Source: Curvularia sp. ZM96
Lineage: Eukaryota > Ascomycota > Dothideomycetes > Pleosporales > Pleosporaceae
Assembly (NCBI GenBank): GCA_022457065.1
Contig: JAJGBQ010000001.1
Location: 5,146,001-5,210,000 of the forward strand
DNA length: 64,000 nucleotides
Direction of reading: 5' to 3'
A program made the position numbers and the translations under genes. Positions 1-11,137 of this stretch are shown piece by piece. The notes beneath the pieces are model-generated. The model saw only the letters and a program-made list of their open reading frames with translations, was not told where the DNA came from and did no database searches. Numbering within the stretch: position 1 is the first letter of the stretch; each line of letters starts with the position of its first letter.

Positions 1-846
1 CAAAAACGGGCCAAATGAGGATAAGGGCGTCCCATGAGGCAAGTTTCGCCGTCTGACAAACTGCCGTTGAGCTGTCACAGGCAGATCTAAGGGTCTCAGC
101 ACGAGCAGCTAAGGGTCCTAGATCGCATTCCGGCTACGGTGGTTGGATGGTGTGGTTGGATCTGTGACCGTTCGGCGGGAATGCCTTGTTGGCGTGTCAT
201 GGTGCATCATATGGGGTAGGATGGGGCAAGACGGCCCGTACTCGTCTGAAGGTGGTAATTTTCGGCGCTGGTTGATAGCCGACGACCCACTGCGCTCTGG
301 ACCCTGCGGTAATACTGTACGGCCTGCGAGTAAAATTAAAACATGGCAAAAAATTCGATTGCTGATCAGGTGGAAGCGCTGCATGATGACGACCAAGCGC
401 CTACCCCGCCAAGCACGTGACTCTCGGTCTGATCTTCCCCGACTAGACCCCACGCTCTGTCAGCCACGTCTAGGCACGATTCTTGAAGGAAACTTTTGCA
501 TGAGGCTCGAATAAGAAGACAACGTATCAGCGACATCTTCTCCCGCGCCGGACCGAAGCTACGCCGGCAGGACGCATAGCGGGGCACCGACGGACTGCCG
601 GGAGGAATTATACAGTCAATCACAGTTGCCGTACGTCTTTGGCCATACCACAATGGTCCCGCTACTAGCCACAACAATGTGCCCCACGCCTTTCCACAGC
701 AGCTCTGTCCTGGTCGACCACCCCGCCGGCACTACTACCAAATACATATACCCCAATACTACCCCGGCCAGATCACGATGAATCCTGCCCTTTCCAAGTT
801 TATGCTCAAGAGCACACCAAAGAGCATTATCGATCCTCAGCCCGAC
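1..846. other. Intergenic left edge and 5' leader of the aldo-keto reductase
   Basis: No convincing gene is visible. Open frames on both strands here are short, overlap each other and resemble no family. The last part probably carries the promoter and 5' leader of the aldo-keto reductase. An in-frame ATG at 778 could extend that protein by 23 residues. Confidence 0.5.
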
Positions 847-1892
847 ATGAATACTGCTATTCCTTTGAACACCGGCGCTACTATCCCGGCCCTCGGCCTG
901 GGAACGTGGCAGTCTGCGCCGGGTGAGGTCAAGAAGGCTGTCATCCATGCCATTGAGAGCGGCTACAGGCACATTGACTGCGCCTTTTGCTACCAGAACG
1001 AGGACGAGGTGGGAGACGCCCTCCAGGATGTCATCTCGCGAGGCATTGTAAAGAGAGAAGACCTCTTCATTACCAGCAAGCTCTGGTGCACATTCCACAC
1101 CCGCGCTGAGGAGGGTCTGCAGAAGAGCTTGGACATGCTGAAAACACCTTACGTTGACCTGTACCTGATGCACTGGCCGGTACCCATGAACCCCAATGGT
1201 ACGTTCTACATAGGATTAGACAGGGCAAAATGCTAACACAGTCGCAGGCAACCACCCCCTGTTCCCCAAGCATGAAGACGGCTCTCGCGATATCGACCGC
1301 TCCATCACCCATCAGGACACATGGAAGAACCTTGAGAAGCTGATCCAATCGCATCCCGATAAGGTCAAGGCTATTGGTGTCGCGAACTACTCCGTCAAGT
1401 ACTTGGAGAAGCTGCTTGCCAAAGCCACCATTGTCCCCGCAGTCAACCAGATCGAGAACCACCCACTGTGCCCACAACAAGAGATTGTCGACTTCTGCAA
1501 GGAGAAGGGCATCCATATCACAGCCTACAGCCCGCTCGGTAGCACTGGCTCGCCGCTGTTCAAGGATGAGGTCATCAATGAAGTCGCGAAGAAGCATAGC
1601 GTCGGACCGGCTGTTGTACTCCTGAGCTATCACCGTAAGTTTCCCGGCACTGGCTTTATTACGACCAATGCTGACTTTTCCAGTTGCCCGTAACTCGTCA
1701 GTCCTCGCAAAGTCTGTGACCCCCTCGCGTATCGAAGAGAACAGGAAGCTCATCTCGCTCGATGGTGAGGACATGGAGAAGCTGGAGAAGATTCACAAAG
1801 AAAAGGGCGTCCAGCGTTACGTATACCCGCCCTTTGGCGTCAACGTCGGCTTCCCTGATAAGCCAGAGGGTATGGATCTCAGCGGCCCTTGA
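847..1892 (+). CDS. Aldo-keto reductase (glycerol/aldose reductase type)
   Basis: NAD(P)H-dependent aldo-keto reductase, reducing an aldehyde or keto sugar to an alcohol in the cytosol. Three exons: 847-1198, 1248-1634 and 1684-1892; both introns are 49 nt and the first carries a TGCTAAC branch site. The product is 315 aa, normal for the family; an in-frame ATG at 778 would give 338 aa. The (beta/alpha)8 signatures are in place: ALGLGTW near the N-terminus and the catalytic tetrad Asp44, Tyr49, Lys78 and His109 (in YRHIDCAFCY, ITSKLW and YLMHWP). Later motifs IGVANYSV and PAVNQIENHP also fit. It lies tail-to-tail with a short-chain dehydrogenase and beside two further dehydrogenases, suggesting sugar, polyol or sugar-acid metabolism. 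The exact substrate cannot be read from sequence; GCY1/GLD- and glucuronate-reductase-type enzymes are close alternatives. Confidence 0.9.
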
Positions 1893-2099
1893 CTATCGGA
1901 GAAGGTCAAGTTGTGAGAATTGGATTTAGAGTAAAAGCAAAAGCTGTACCTAATATGATATGAAGTGATACCACAAGTACTCTTTGCAAAATTCATTATG
2001 GTATTTGACCGTGACTTAGCAAATAATAAACAGAAACGGAACACTAATTTCATTCCTGAAATTGCTCTGATTTGACCGCTACAAAAACATACTCAAAAT

Positions 2100-2947
2100 T
2101 TACCTACCCATCCATCCTCCGTCAACAGTAAGCACCTCACCACTCACATACGCACTCGCGGCACTGGCCAAAAATACCACCGCGCCTTTGAAGTCCTCCG
2201 GGCTTCCCCATCTACCAGCCGGAATCCTGCTCAGAATACTCTCGGCCCTCTTCTCATCCTTGATCAACGCCTCATTCATATCCGTCGCAATGTATCCCGG
2301 CGCAATAGCATTGACACTAATGCCCTTGCTCGCCCATTCATTCGACAGCGCCTTGGTCAGCTGTCCCACACCACCCTTTGACGCCGCATATGCAGGAACC
2401 GTAATGCCGCCTTGGAACGTCAGGAGCGACGCCACGTTGATGATGCTGCCGCGGCGACCCAATGGTAGATCGGCGTTTTGGGACAGCATGTGCGCGCCTA
2501 CGTCTCTCGCGAGTTGGAAGACGGATGTCAAGTTGACTTGCAGTACGGCTTCCCAGTCGTCATCAGGGAACTGGTGCGCTGGGTGGCGCCTTTGGATGCC
2601 GCCGCAGTTGAGCAGGATGTGTACTCTATGGCCGTCTTTGAGGATGGTGGGGAGAAGGGCGGAGACGGACTCTTTGGAGGCGAGATCCGCAGTGTAGATT
2701 GTGGCTTTGCGGCCGAGTGACTCAATGGCTTGCTTGGTGGACTGGTTGGAGGTGTCGCGCTGAGCTTGGGTGTTAGTGTTGAAAGGACTTGAGGAATTGG
2801 CGTATGTAAAGAGCTTACTTGGACAAGAAGGATGTCTGCTCCTGCTTCGGCGAGGGCAATGGCCATTGATTGACCAATACCTCGTGTACCGCCAGTCACA
2901 AGGGCTGTTTGGCCTTCGAGGGAAAAGAGCTGCTTGACAGATGTCAT
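2100..2947 (-). CDS. Short-chain dehydrogenase/reductase (KduD/FabG-like)
   Basis: Classical SDR of 262 aa in two exons, 2947-2819 and 2759-2100, joined by a 59-nt phase-0 intron. The Rossmann motif TGGTRGIG lies at the N-terminus. The usual NNAG is replaced by NCGG (LLNCGGIQ). The active site Ser is in NVASLL and the YxxxK motif is YAASKGG, followed by the typical APGYIATDM and C-terminal SGEVLTVDGGW. The overall pattern is closest to 2-deoxy-D-gluconate 3-dehydrogenase and 3-oxoacyl-ACP reductase-like sugar dehydrogenases; which one cannot be decided here. The ATG at 2947 was chosen because it starts directly on the conserved N-terminal strand, although the frame stays open upstream. It is divergent from the zinc polyol dehydrogenase at 3477 with 529 bp between, so a shared promoter is likely. 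Confidence 0.9.
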
Positions 2948-3476
2948 GGTGTGTATTGTTCTTTTCCTCGTGGTAGGGGTTCGGAAAGCTCTGGCAAAGG
3001 TACAGAGACAAACCAACGCTGATGGGAACAAGGAAAGCGTTGTAGCTTGCAAATCAATACAGAGAGCGCTTCTCGTACCAAAAACAAATGCCTCAAAAGT
3101 GTTTTAGGGTGCACGGAAGAGAACGACGGCACTCAGACGCAGGAATAGTGTTTGAGTAGCTCGGAACTGCCTCGGAAACGTGACCCCACCATCGTGTCGG
3201 CATCTGCTGACCCGCCATTTCAAACGCCGAAGTAGGAATTTCCCTCCACACGATCCATGTGCCATGGGGGAATGCGCGCCGAATGTTTGGCGCATAGTGG
3301 ATTCCGAGGCATGCGCAATGACTTGACTTGACTTGTCACCTGTCCTCCTCCTAACACTTGCCTCTGCAATCCTCATCTACACTTCATCTCACTGCTGAGC
3401 ATATCCTGCTAAACTCGCCGTTAGAGCTCATCTTTGTTGTTTGTATACTATTGACCAAGATTCAGACCTTGAAAGC
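2948..3476. promoter_or_regulatory. Divergent promoter between SDR and polyol dehydrogenase
   Basis: This 529-bp region separates two divergently transcribed dehydrogenase genes and contains no credible ORF. Co-regulation of the two genes is inferred from the arrangement only. No specific operator could be assigned by eye. Confidence 0.45.
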
Positions 3477-4795
3477 ATGGCTTCAGAGCAGAAGACCGAC
3501 GTGAGGCAGATCCGTGCCTCTGTGCTTCATGGCGCGAAGGATTTGCGAATTGTACGTCGTAGCAGACTGCTTTGCATGTATGCAGATACTGACCTTCATC
3601 TTAGGAGAACCGCTCACTCCCTGCACCCTCCCCAACAGAGCTCCAGATCAGTGTTCGCAGCACTGGTCTCTGCGGCTCCGACCTCCACTACTACCGACAC
3701 TACCGCAATGGCGACATCATTGTGCGAGAGCCCATGTCGCTCGGACATGAATCAGCGGGTGTAGTAGTAGGCGTCGGATCAGAAGTCTCCAACTTCAAAG
3801 TCGGAGACAAAGTTGCGTTGGAAGTCGGACAACCATGTGAGAACTGTGATAGGTGCAAAGAAGGACGGTACAACATTTGCAAGGGTATGAAGTTTAGAAG
3901 TAGTGCAAAGGCCTTCCCTCATGCGCAGGGAACATTGCAGGATCGCATCAACCACCCAGCTGCTTGGTGTCACAAGTGAGTTCTTTTGGGTTCGAACAAG
4001 ATTTCATAGGTGTTAATTGCCACTAGGCTTCCGGACGACATGTCGCTAGATCTAGGAGCTCTCCTCGAGCCTTTGGGCGTAGCTATTCAAGCGTCGAAAC
4101 GAGCACAACTAGCCCCTGGCTCTACAGTTCTCGTGTTTGGAGCTGGCGCTGTGGGTATCCTCGTTGCAGCGATGGCAAAGATTTCTGGTGCGGGCACAGT
4201 TGTTATAGCAGACATTGATGCCGGACGAGTACAATTCGCAGTTGACAACAAGTTTGCGCATCAAAGCTTTACCGTGCCTATGAAGCGCGGTGCCACAATA
4301 GAAGAGCAACTCGACATTGCTAAGGAGGTAGCTGCTGAGATTGGCAAGACGACAAAGGAAAGTGGTGGAGAAGTTGGTGAGGTTGATGCAGTCTTCGAGT
4401 GTACCGGTGTGCCCTCGTGCGTGCAGGCATCGATATTCGTGAGTCCTGGTTTACTTCCAGCATTGAACAACTACTGACAGATGCAGGCGACGCGCCCTGG
4501 CGGCAAAGTTCTCTTGATCGGAATGGGTACACCTATTCAGACCCTCCCCATCTCTGCAGCTGCTCTTCGCGAAGTCGATATCTTGGGTGTCTTCCGATAT
4601 GCGAACACTTATCCCACTGGTATCGAGGTTGTTTCAAAGAAGGGAGAAGATTATCCCGACTTTTCGAAACTAGTCACACACCGATACAAGGGCTTAGAGT
4701 CAGCAGAAGAGGCATTCGAGATGGCTGGCAAGACCAAGGACGACAGTGGAAATCTGGTCATGAAGGTTGTACTTGAGACTGGCGAGGATATTTAA
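3477..4795 (+). CDS. Zinc-dependent polyol dehydrogenase (sorbitol/xylitol dehydrogenase family)
   Basis: Medium-chain zinc dehydrogenase of 388 aa oxidising a polyol to a ketose. Exons: 3477-3551, 3605-3975, 4027-4438 and 4487-4795. The catalytic-zinc Cys is in GLCGSDLHYY and the His/Glu pair in GHESAG. The four structural-zinc cysteines lie in CENCDRCKEGRYNIC. The stretch NHPAAWCHKLPDDMSL, rebuilt across intron 2, is characteristic of fungal sorbitol/xylitol dehydrogenases. The cofactor motif FGAGAVG followed by an Asp in ADID favours NAD+ over NADP+. The last intron has two in-frame acceptors six bases apart (AG at 4479-4480 or 4485-4486); the downstream one gives SIFATRPGGK, matching the family better. 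L-arabitol dehydrogenase or a threonine-dehydrogenase-like role is possible but less likely. It is head-to-head with the SDR and upstream of the Gfo/Idh/MocA gene. Confidence 0.92.
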
Positions 4796-5714
4796 CTGAT
4801 TGCTTGACGTGGCTGTGGCGCTTGAGGAGTTTGGCATCAGAGTCGGTGTAGTGGAAGACTCGTTCGTTCATGTTGTAGCTTAGTCTGAGGTATTTTGCTC
4901 GGACCATATCAAGATATCACCAAGTTGGCTTTGATTATTATTTTTCCTTTTCGCAATGTCCCTGTTTACAAAAGCAACGAGTGCGGGGAAGCACCAGATA
5001 CCCCCCCCAGTAGTAGGGACATGGGAAAGGTCGCTTATCATTCGATCCTACTACCCCAACCTCTCCGATCTTCTTTGACCCGCCCGTTCCAGACCACGGA
5101 AGCGGAAACATTGCACGGTGCAGAACGAATACGCACTCTAGTTCTGGAGGTTGTTCTTGTTGCGCGGGAAAAGTTGGCTCCAGCCGCTGAATGAGGAAAT
5201 TTCCCCCGCTTGTCAAGCCCCAGTGCTGTACCTGACGCGATACGACTCCACGCGTTCCCCACACTTTCGTCAACCGTTCGTATTACCACAGTGATCGATT
5301 TTGCACATGTTGTTCGCTCACCTGTGTCATTGGTGCTGGAACATAGGATGCTTGGCTCAACAACGGGAAACTCGGCACATCATCCGAGAGATGAGCAAGG
5401 AAAGCGGTGGCAGTATGTCCGGGATAGTGGATAGAAGGCGTTTGGATGTGTCACTGAACGAATGAACCCACGGCGAAAGAGATGGAAGACGCCCTTCTTT
5501 GCGCTTTGGAGCCTAGTTTGGACCCTGAAGGAAGCTATGACCAACATGTCTGATGGCAATCGAAAGTCGGTGTACTGTACATATTCCCGGAGGCGCGAAG
5601 TCAACTCCCATATAGCTGACGGCGAAGTACTCTTCTGGTCTCTGCAACCGTATCCACCTCTTTCATATCCATTGTCAATTCTCTTCATACTACACACTCT
5701 ACGTACACCTCACA
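4796..5714. other. Intergenic promoter region of the Gfo/Idh/MocA gene
   Basis: About 0.9 kb between two plus-strand genes, with a run of C at about 5001-5008. No gene is supported; it presumably holds the 3' UTR of the polyol dehydrogenase and the promoter of the next gene. Confidence 0.5.
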
Positions 5715-6922
5715 ATGGCTCCCGCAATCCGCAGACTCCGCGTCGCCGTCTCAGGCCTTGGCCGCATGGGTGCCCGCCATGCGAACCACTTTCTGCATCG
5801 CACACCCAAGGCTGAGCTCGTAGCTGCCTTCACACCAGCAGAGAATGAACTTGCGTGGGCAAAGGAGAACCTCGAGCCATGGGGTGTCAAGATTTATTCC
5901 AACTATGACGAGATGCTGAAGCACGAGGGCCTCGAGGCTGTCTGCATTGCGACTGTCACAACAGTCCATGCCGAGCAGACAATCAAAGCAATTGAGGCTG
6001 GCAAGCATGTGCTCTGCGAGAAGCCACTCAGTACCAAGTTGGATGTAGTATGTACTCTTTATATCAACGCTTCTCAAGACATGAGCTGACAATCGCAACC
6101 TAGTGCGCCCAAGTCCTCGAGGCCGCAAAGCGCAACCCTCACGTTAAGGTCATGTGCGGCTTCTCTCGCCGCTTCGACTCGTCGTACTTGAACGCCTACA
6201 GCCTGACCTTGAACGGCAACATTGGACGCCCAACTATCTTGCGATCACAAACATGCGACAAGTAGGTAGCGCCTTCGAGCCTTTGCAGTGCACACACTAA
6301 TACGGAGACCCACAGATATGATCCTTCGGGCTTTTTCGTCGCATACGCTGAATTCTCTGGTGGGATCTTCGTGGACTGCAACATCCATGATATTGACCTC
6401 GCCTTATGGTACTTCTCGGCCGAATCCAAGGGCAAGGTGCTACCAAAAGTCAAATCAGTCATGGCTGTCGGCGTCACAGCGCTTGAGCCTGACCTTGCCA
6501 AGCACGGAGATGTAGACAATGGTGTTGGTGTCGTTGAGTTTCACTCTGGCCAAATTGCGTACTTTTACAGTTCGCGCATGAACGCCCCTGGCCAACACGA
6601 CACGACGGAGATCATCGGTACAAAGGGAAAGCTTACCGTCAATACTAACCCAACCACTGGACTGCTGGAGAACCACACCAGTGCAGGAATTGTCAGGGAA
6701 ATTCCGCAAAACTACTACGAGCGCTTCGAGCAGGCATTTGTTGAAGAGGCGCGACAGTTCACTGACGCTGTGCTGGACAACAAGGAGGTGCCGGTAGACC
6801 TCGAGAGCTCCATGGAGGCCGTCAAGATTGGTGTTGCGCTGCAGGACAGCTTGAGGACTGGTAAGAAGATCTTCTTTGACCAGCAGGGAAACAGGGTGGA
6901 GGATGCAAGAGCGAAGCTGTAG
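5715..6922 (+). CDS. Gfo/Idh/MocA oxidoreductase (myo-inositol 2-dehydrogenase-like)
   Basis: NAD(P)-dependent dehydrogenase of 365 aa in three exons: 5715-6047, 6104-6261 and 6316-6922. The N-terminal Rossmann motif VSGLGRMG is followed by the family signature CEKPLS, whose lysine is catalytic. The segment DCNIHDIDLALWY supplies the Asp and His spaced as in bacterial inositol dehydrogenase (DxxxH). The C-terminal half holds the usual substrate-binding sheet (EIIGTKGKLTVNT) and ends normally. Known relatives act on inositol, sugars and sugar dimers. Together with three adjacent dehydrogenases it fits an inositol, polyol or sugar-acid pathway, but the substrate is inference. The ATG at 5715 follows a plausible leader and leaves a complete Rossmann strand. 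Confidence 0.92.
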
Positions 6923-7073
6923 ATAGTTTGCAAAACACCGAGGAGGAATAATGCCGCATGGTAAAGGGCAGTAGACCTTGTTAAAGGCGATGGTGGTTTA
7001 TGATAGACGTGATAGCAGTAATGGGACGTCGAATACGAACTTACTGACGCAAAAGCTGCACGACGCTAGATCG

Positions 7074-8513
7074 TTATTTGCTCTCGGCCGCATCCAAAGC
7101 CGTGCGGCCTTTGTCAGAAACCAACGTAGGATCAGCTCCTCTCGAAAGCAGATATGCTACCGTGTCATCTCTACCCTGCTCAGCTGCAGTAAATAGAACT
7201 ATTCCAGTTTCCCCCACGCCCCAATCCAGCCAGAAGCGTGGACCATCCCGGAACCGCATGCTATCGGTTGGACAACCCAAGTTGAGCAGAAGCTCGACAA
7301 TCTCACAGCTGTCTTCGACCTTCCTTTGCCCAGGAGATAGGAGATTGCCCTTCCTTCGCACAGCAAAATGGAGAAGCCGTCCGTGTTAGATACCACTGCT
7401 TCGACTAAGCAAGAGTTTAATAGTTGGTATCGAGGCACGCATAATCGCAACTGACACTGCAGTGACGTCAAACCCTCCTTTTGCATCATCTGCGGCACCT
7501 TCGTCGAATAGCCAACGAGTGAAATGCTTGTTGCATACGAAAGTCCTGATCACCATTAGCCGTATTATCTGCTCGTGTCCTCATGTGTTTACCCGAGACG
7601 CGGAGACTTCGAACCTTCGTTTTGTTGGTTGACAAGGAGCCAGAACTTCTCCTTCGCTGTTGACGTGGGATCTTCTTGCCTGAGAGCTAGGAGCCGCTCC
7701 ACGGATGCTATCTGGTTGTACTCGACCATGCGGATGATAGCGTCGTCGTAAGCAGACCAGGCGATGCGACCTTTGTGATCAAGAAGCTTGGCCAACACAG
7801 ACTCGTGGCCAGCGGCAGCGGCAGCCTCGATGGCTTTAACAAGACGAAGCCCAGTTAGCTGTGTGTGATCCTCCCAATCCCAGTGGGCGAGCAGAAGATG
7901 AACCATGTCCAAAGATCCAGACGACGCTGCCATAGCTAAAGGCTCTCCGAACAAGGGCATGTTCGAAACGGAGTTAGCTCCTTCTTCTAGGAGATTATGA
8001 ACTGTAGTAACTTCTCCCGCCCCGACAGCTGCTACAAGAGCATTGTCTTTGAGCTCCTCAAGTGGGAGGTGCCTCTGTCGCTCCGTTGTAAGGCAATCCA
8101 GAAGCCTCCAATACATCAAGGTATTCACTGCAGAGGACTCGAGAACTTGCACGTATCGATTTCGGGATACAACTGCAGTACAATCGACGAGGTAGTCCGC
8201 TGTGCGATTCATGGTGTAGCACAGAAGTAACTCATTGGCATTCGCACGCAGCATCTTCGAACAAACTAATCTGCGTCTCATAGACGGGCTCAATCGCTTC
8301 TGGAGGAGAACAGTCTTTGGTAAGTGGAATATTGAGTTTTGCACAACTTCATTGAACTGGCCTATGGTATGTCAGGTTGAGCGTTGAACGACTGTCTTGA
8401 GGCAGCGTTCGACATGCTTCCCGAAGCCTGACTGCGTGTTGCAAATCAGTGTGCTGTACAGCAAAGTCAATCGTCAGCTGCAAGAGCTCGATCGGCAGCT
8501 CAAGTATAGACAT
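7074..8513 (-). pseudogene. Ankyrin-repeat protein with F-box-like N-terminus, disrupted
   Basis: Minus-strand gene relic. It begins at 8513 with MSILELPIELLQL and a leucine-rich F-box-like helix. It continues from about 8356 (FNEVVQNSIFH) through a long open segment, then across a good 47-nt intron (7592-7546, GTAAAC..TCAG) into GTFVCNKHFTRWL, and ends at 7074. Ankyrin-type segments include PLAMAASSGSLDMVHLLL and LFTAAEQGRDDTVAYLLSRG. Two defects are visible. No good donor joins the F-box-like exon to the body: the only in-frame option is a 31-nt GTCGTT..ATAG intron. A single in-frame TAA at 7388-7386 sits in otherwise continuous sequence (LLLSRSSGI, stop, HGRLLHFAVRR). A CAA-to-TAA change would explain the stop. 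It may still express a truncated protein. Its role is unknown; such proteins are common and variable in Pezizomycotina. Confidence 0.65.
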
Positions 8514-9090
8514 TGCAAACACAAGGTCAGAAGGGTACTTCTGTATCACGACAGGAGTGTTGTTTGGAAGTTGTGAAGTTCAGTGGACATGCGCAAGGTG
8601 ATCATGGGGAAAGAAGGGCCCCATTGCACCTACCCACATAAGAAGCGTAGTGCGTCCGGAAATGACCTATTGGAGAACACAACGCAAGGACTACGAGTGT
8701 CGGTTTTGTACTTCGGGATATCAAATCTTGCAAAGGTATACTCTGACAGAGAAAGCAATATCTGCCACAGAGCGGGATTTCTTGTCATGGTATGCTCAAG
8801 ACAGTCATCAGAATCTACATACTGAAAGCAATATTTCTTAATTTCATTTCCTTAACGCTGCCAAAAAACAATGTCCTCAAATTTGATAAAACAAGGTAGG
8901 CCTACGACCCCTGATTTTGACCATCACATCAAAGCGCGGCCACTGGATACTTCATGGCATTTGGACGGCTTCCCCTCTAGCGACGACCTAACTCTAATAG
9001 AAATGTTGAGAACTTTTTGGATGCTCTTGCAATAATCGCCCAACAATACCTACATGACTCAAGATACAGGGGGAGAGTCTACATTTCGAG
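8514..9090. other. Gene-free stretch between ankyrin and CHAT relics
   Basis: No family is recognisable. The frames are short and interrupted, and the DNA is more A+T-rich than the flanking genes. It probably belongs to the same decayed accessory patch. Confidence 0.4.
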
Positions 9091-9169
9091 GAGAAGAAGG
9101 CGAGTCGCTGTGAAAACATGGAACATCCGCATTTACGTCGGGGAGAGTGCCCAGGTATGAACTCCTGCG

Positions 9170-9680
9170 ACGGAAGGAAGTGGTCTATACGTGGGGCTGG
9201 CTTATCTGTATGTCGTTCGCGCCGCGTGCTTTCTCGTTGAAGATTGGCAACAAGACTCCCTTACCGTCAAAGACCTCTTGTCCTTAAGACTTCACGAAAA
9301 GCCATCGTTCATAGCATACTTTTCAGCCTGCTCGACTGGGAGGAACGGTGTCGACTAATTGATTGACGAAGGGTTGCATCTGATGAGTGCGTGTCTGTCT
9401 GTGGGATTTCAGCATGTTATCGGGTCTCTGTGGGAGGTTTCGGATAAGCATTCAGCTGAGCTTGCACAGCGGGTTTTTGCAACCATGGTAGATACGGGAC
9501 TGATTCACGAGTGTGTATCGATATGCTTGCAGGAAAGTCTTAAGCCGCTTCGTGATTCCAAGAACTTTGGTGGCTTCAGGAACGGGTTTGGGGCTAGTCA
9601 AAGAGCTGTATGAGAGTATTGGCACGGAGGTGGTCCCAGAGTATGGGCCGTTTATATACATATGGGATTATGAAGACTAG
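9170..9680 (+). pseudogene. CHAT-domain (caspase-like) protein relic
   Basis: A plus-strand frame carries the C-terminal core of a fungal CHAT domain: EDWQQDSLTVKDLLSL, then FIAYFSACSTGRNGVD with the putative catalytic Cys, then DEGLHLMSACLSVGFQHV and IGSLWEVSDKHSAELAQ. An in-frame TAA at 9356-9358 splits the Cys block from the following helix. No start codon, N-terminal repeat domain or clear catalytic His motif (usually HxACHG) is found upstream, and the 3' end shifts frame before a plausible terminal segment (VPEYGPFIYIWDYED). CHAT proteins are caspase-fold peptidases often attached to TPR or NLR-like architectures in fungi. This copy is a degraded fragment, so no activity is expected. The fragment boundaries are approximate. 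Confidence 0.6.
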
Positions 9681-11137
9681 AGAATTGTTATAAAAATGCA
9701 ACTATTCCATATAGTTGTTCAACCGGAATCGCGATTGAACGGTTGAAACCCGCCAAAGTGTCCCTAGGTCGGTATTCTGTTCTGGGGGTCAAGAGTCGTG
9801 AGATTGCGGTTGCGGGATACCGAGTCAGCATCAGGTCAAAATAACAGAGCAGACACGAAAACTTGCATTCTCGAGCCTGAGGTCGTATATCCTAGACATG
9901 TGGTTAGAAACAATATGTTCGGTGGCTGTTCGGAGCTAACTTGTACGCTACGGTACCGACATGTCGCGTGACTCTCGAACGTCACAGTGGCGCACAAAGC
10001 CAGCCGGTAGGAGACCAACAAGGTACCTGATAGCCATGGACAAACTGCGAAGACGCTGGAGCAAAGTGCTTAACGTATCACAGCTGGTATGCACACTCAT
10101 TCTCCAGTAGTCATGAGCCACGAGAGTGCAGTGCATCACTAGGAGTCGCAATACTACCCATTCCCACAACATCACGCAACTAAACGCCTACACTCCCATC
10201 TCAAAATGTACTTTCCCATTCCCCCATCCATCATACCTGTGAGTAAAGTAGATAGTAGAAAACAGCGGGGCACCTTCTCACGTGTGTCCCCTCTTTCCAA
10301 CAAGGATAATGCCTCATCTCATCTCGCCTCACCTGCTGAGTGCTACCAGGTGCAGCGAACATGTGGATCCCAGGGCCCTGAGTGATCTACCTACCCGCCG
10401 CCAGGGCCGTTTTTAATTTTTACGAGACCCTGCGGCTTACGTTGACCAAACCTGTGCTCTGTGGCTGTCCCCTTTTCCAAGGGTCTGTGGGGTTTGCGAA
10501 TAAAATGGCTGGGAAAGGGAAACGAGCACACGGGCTAGGGTGTGTAAGCACTTAAAACGGACCTGCGTGAGGATCTGTGTAACGCACAGGCGATGTACGT
10601 AGCGAGGCGTTGACGGAGGCTCGCGGAGATAAGCAAGCATCACGTGTATGGAGATTGTAAGCGGGGGAACCTGACCAATCGAGGCCGTGGCGGAGATGAT
10701 TTAACTTGACTTCATCTCATCCAACATACAGTACCATCCCCACGCGTCGCATGTTAATTGAATCAGCGTACTGACTTGTCGCAGACTTTGCGTGTCAAGT
10801 ACGCTGAACCAGGGTCACACAGAGGCAGCGCTTGTCAAAAGAGCAAGGAAGAGACATGAATAATCGTAACAAGTATTACCATTGATGTACTATCTACAAG
10901 TGTTGGTATTAAGGCCATGGCGGCGTATCATATCGCATGCTCAAACTAGCATTCCTAGGCACAATGAGGTCGTCATTATCATTGTGTCCTCTCATGAGTG
11001 TTCGTTAGGGAAAAAAGAAACCTCTCCGTGTATCTGTTATTCAAAGGCCGCATCGCATCACCGACTCCTGTACTCCAGTCGTTTTAGACATTACTCCACC
11101 AAGCGGGGGCCTTTGACAAGACGCAAGGGCGAGGCGC
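9681..11137. other. Gene-free region 3' of the CFEM gene
   Basis: About 1.45 kb with only short unsupported frames. It holds the 3' flank of the CFEM gene and the end of the decayed accessory patch. Nothing specific was recognised. Confidence 0.4.

Noticed and set aside
1070..1774. 234-codon minus-strand frame
   Set aside because: Antisense shadow of the aldo-keto reductase; it spans two good introns of the real gene and resembles no family.
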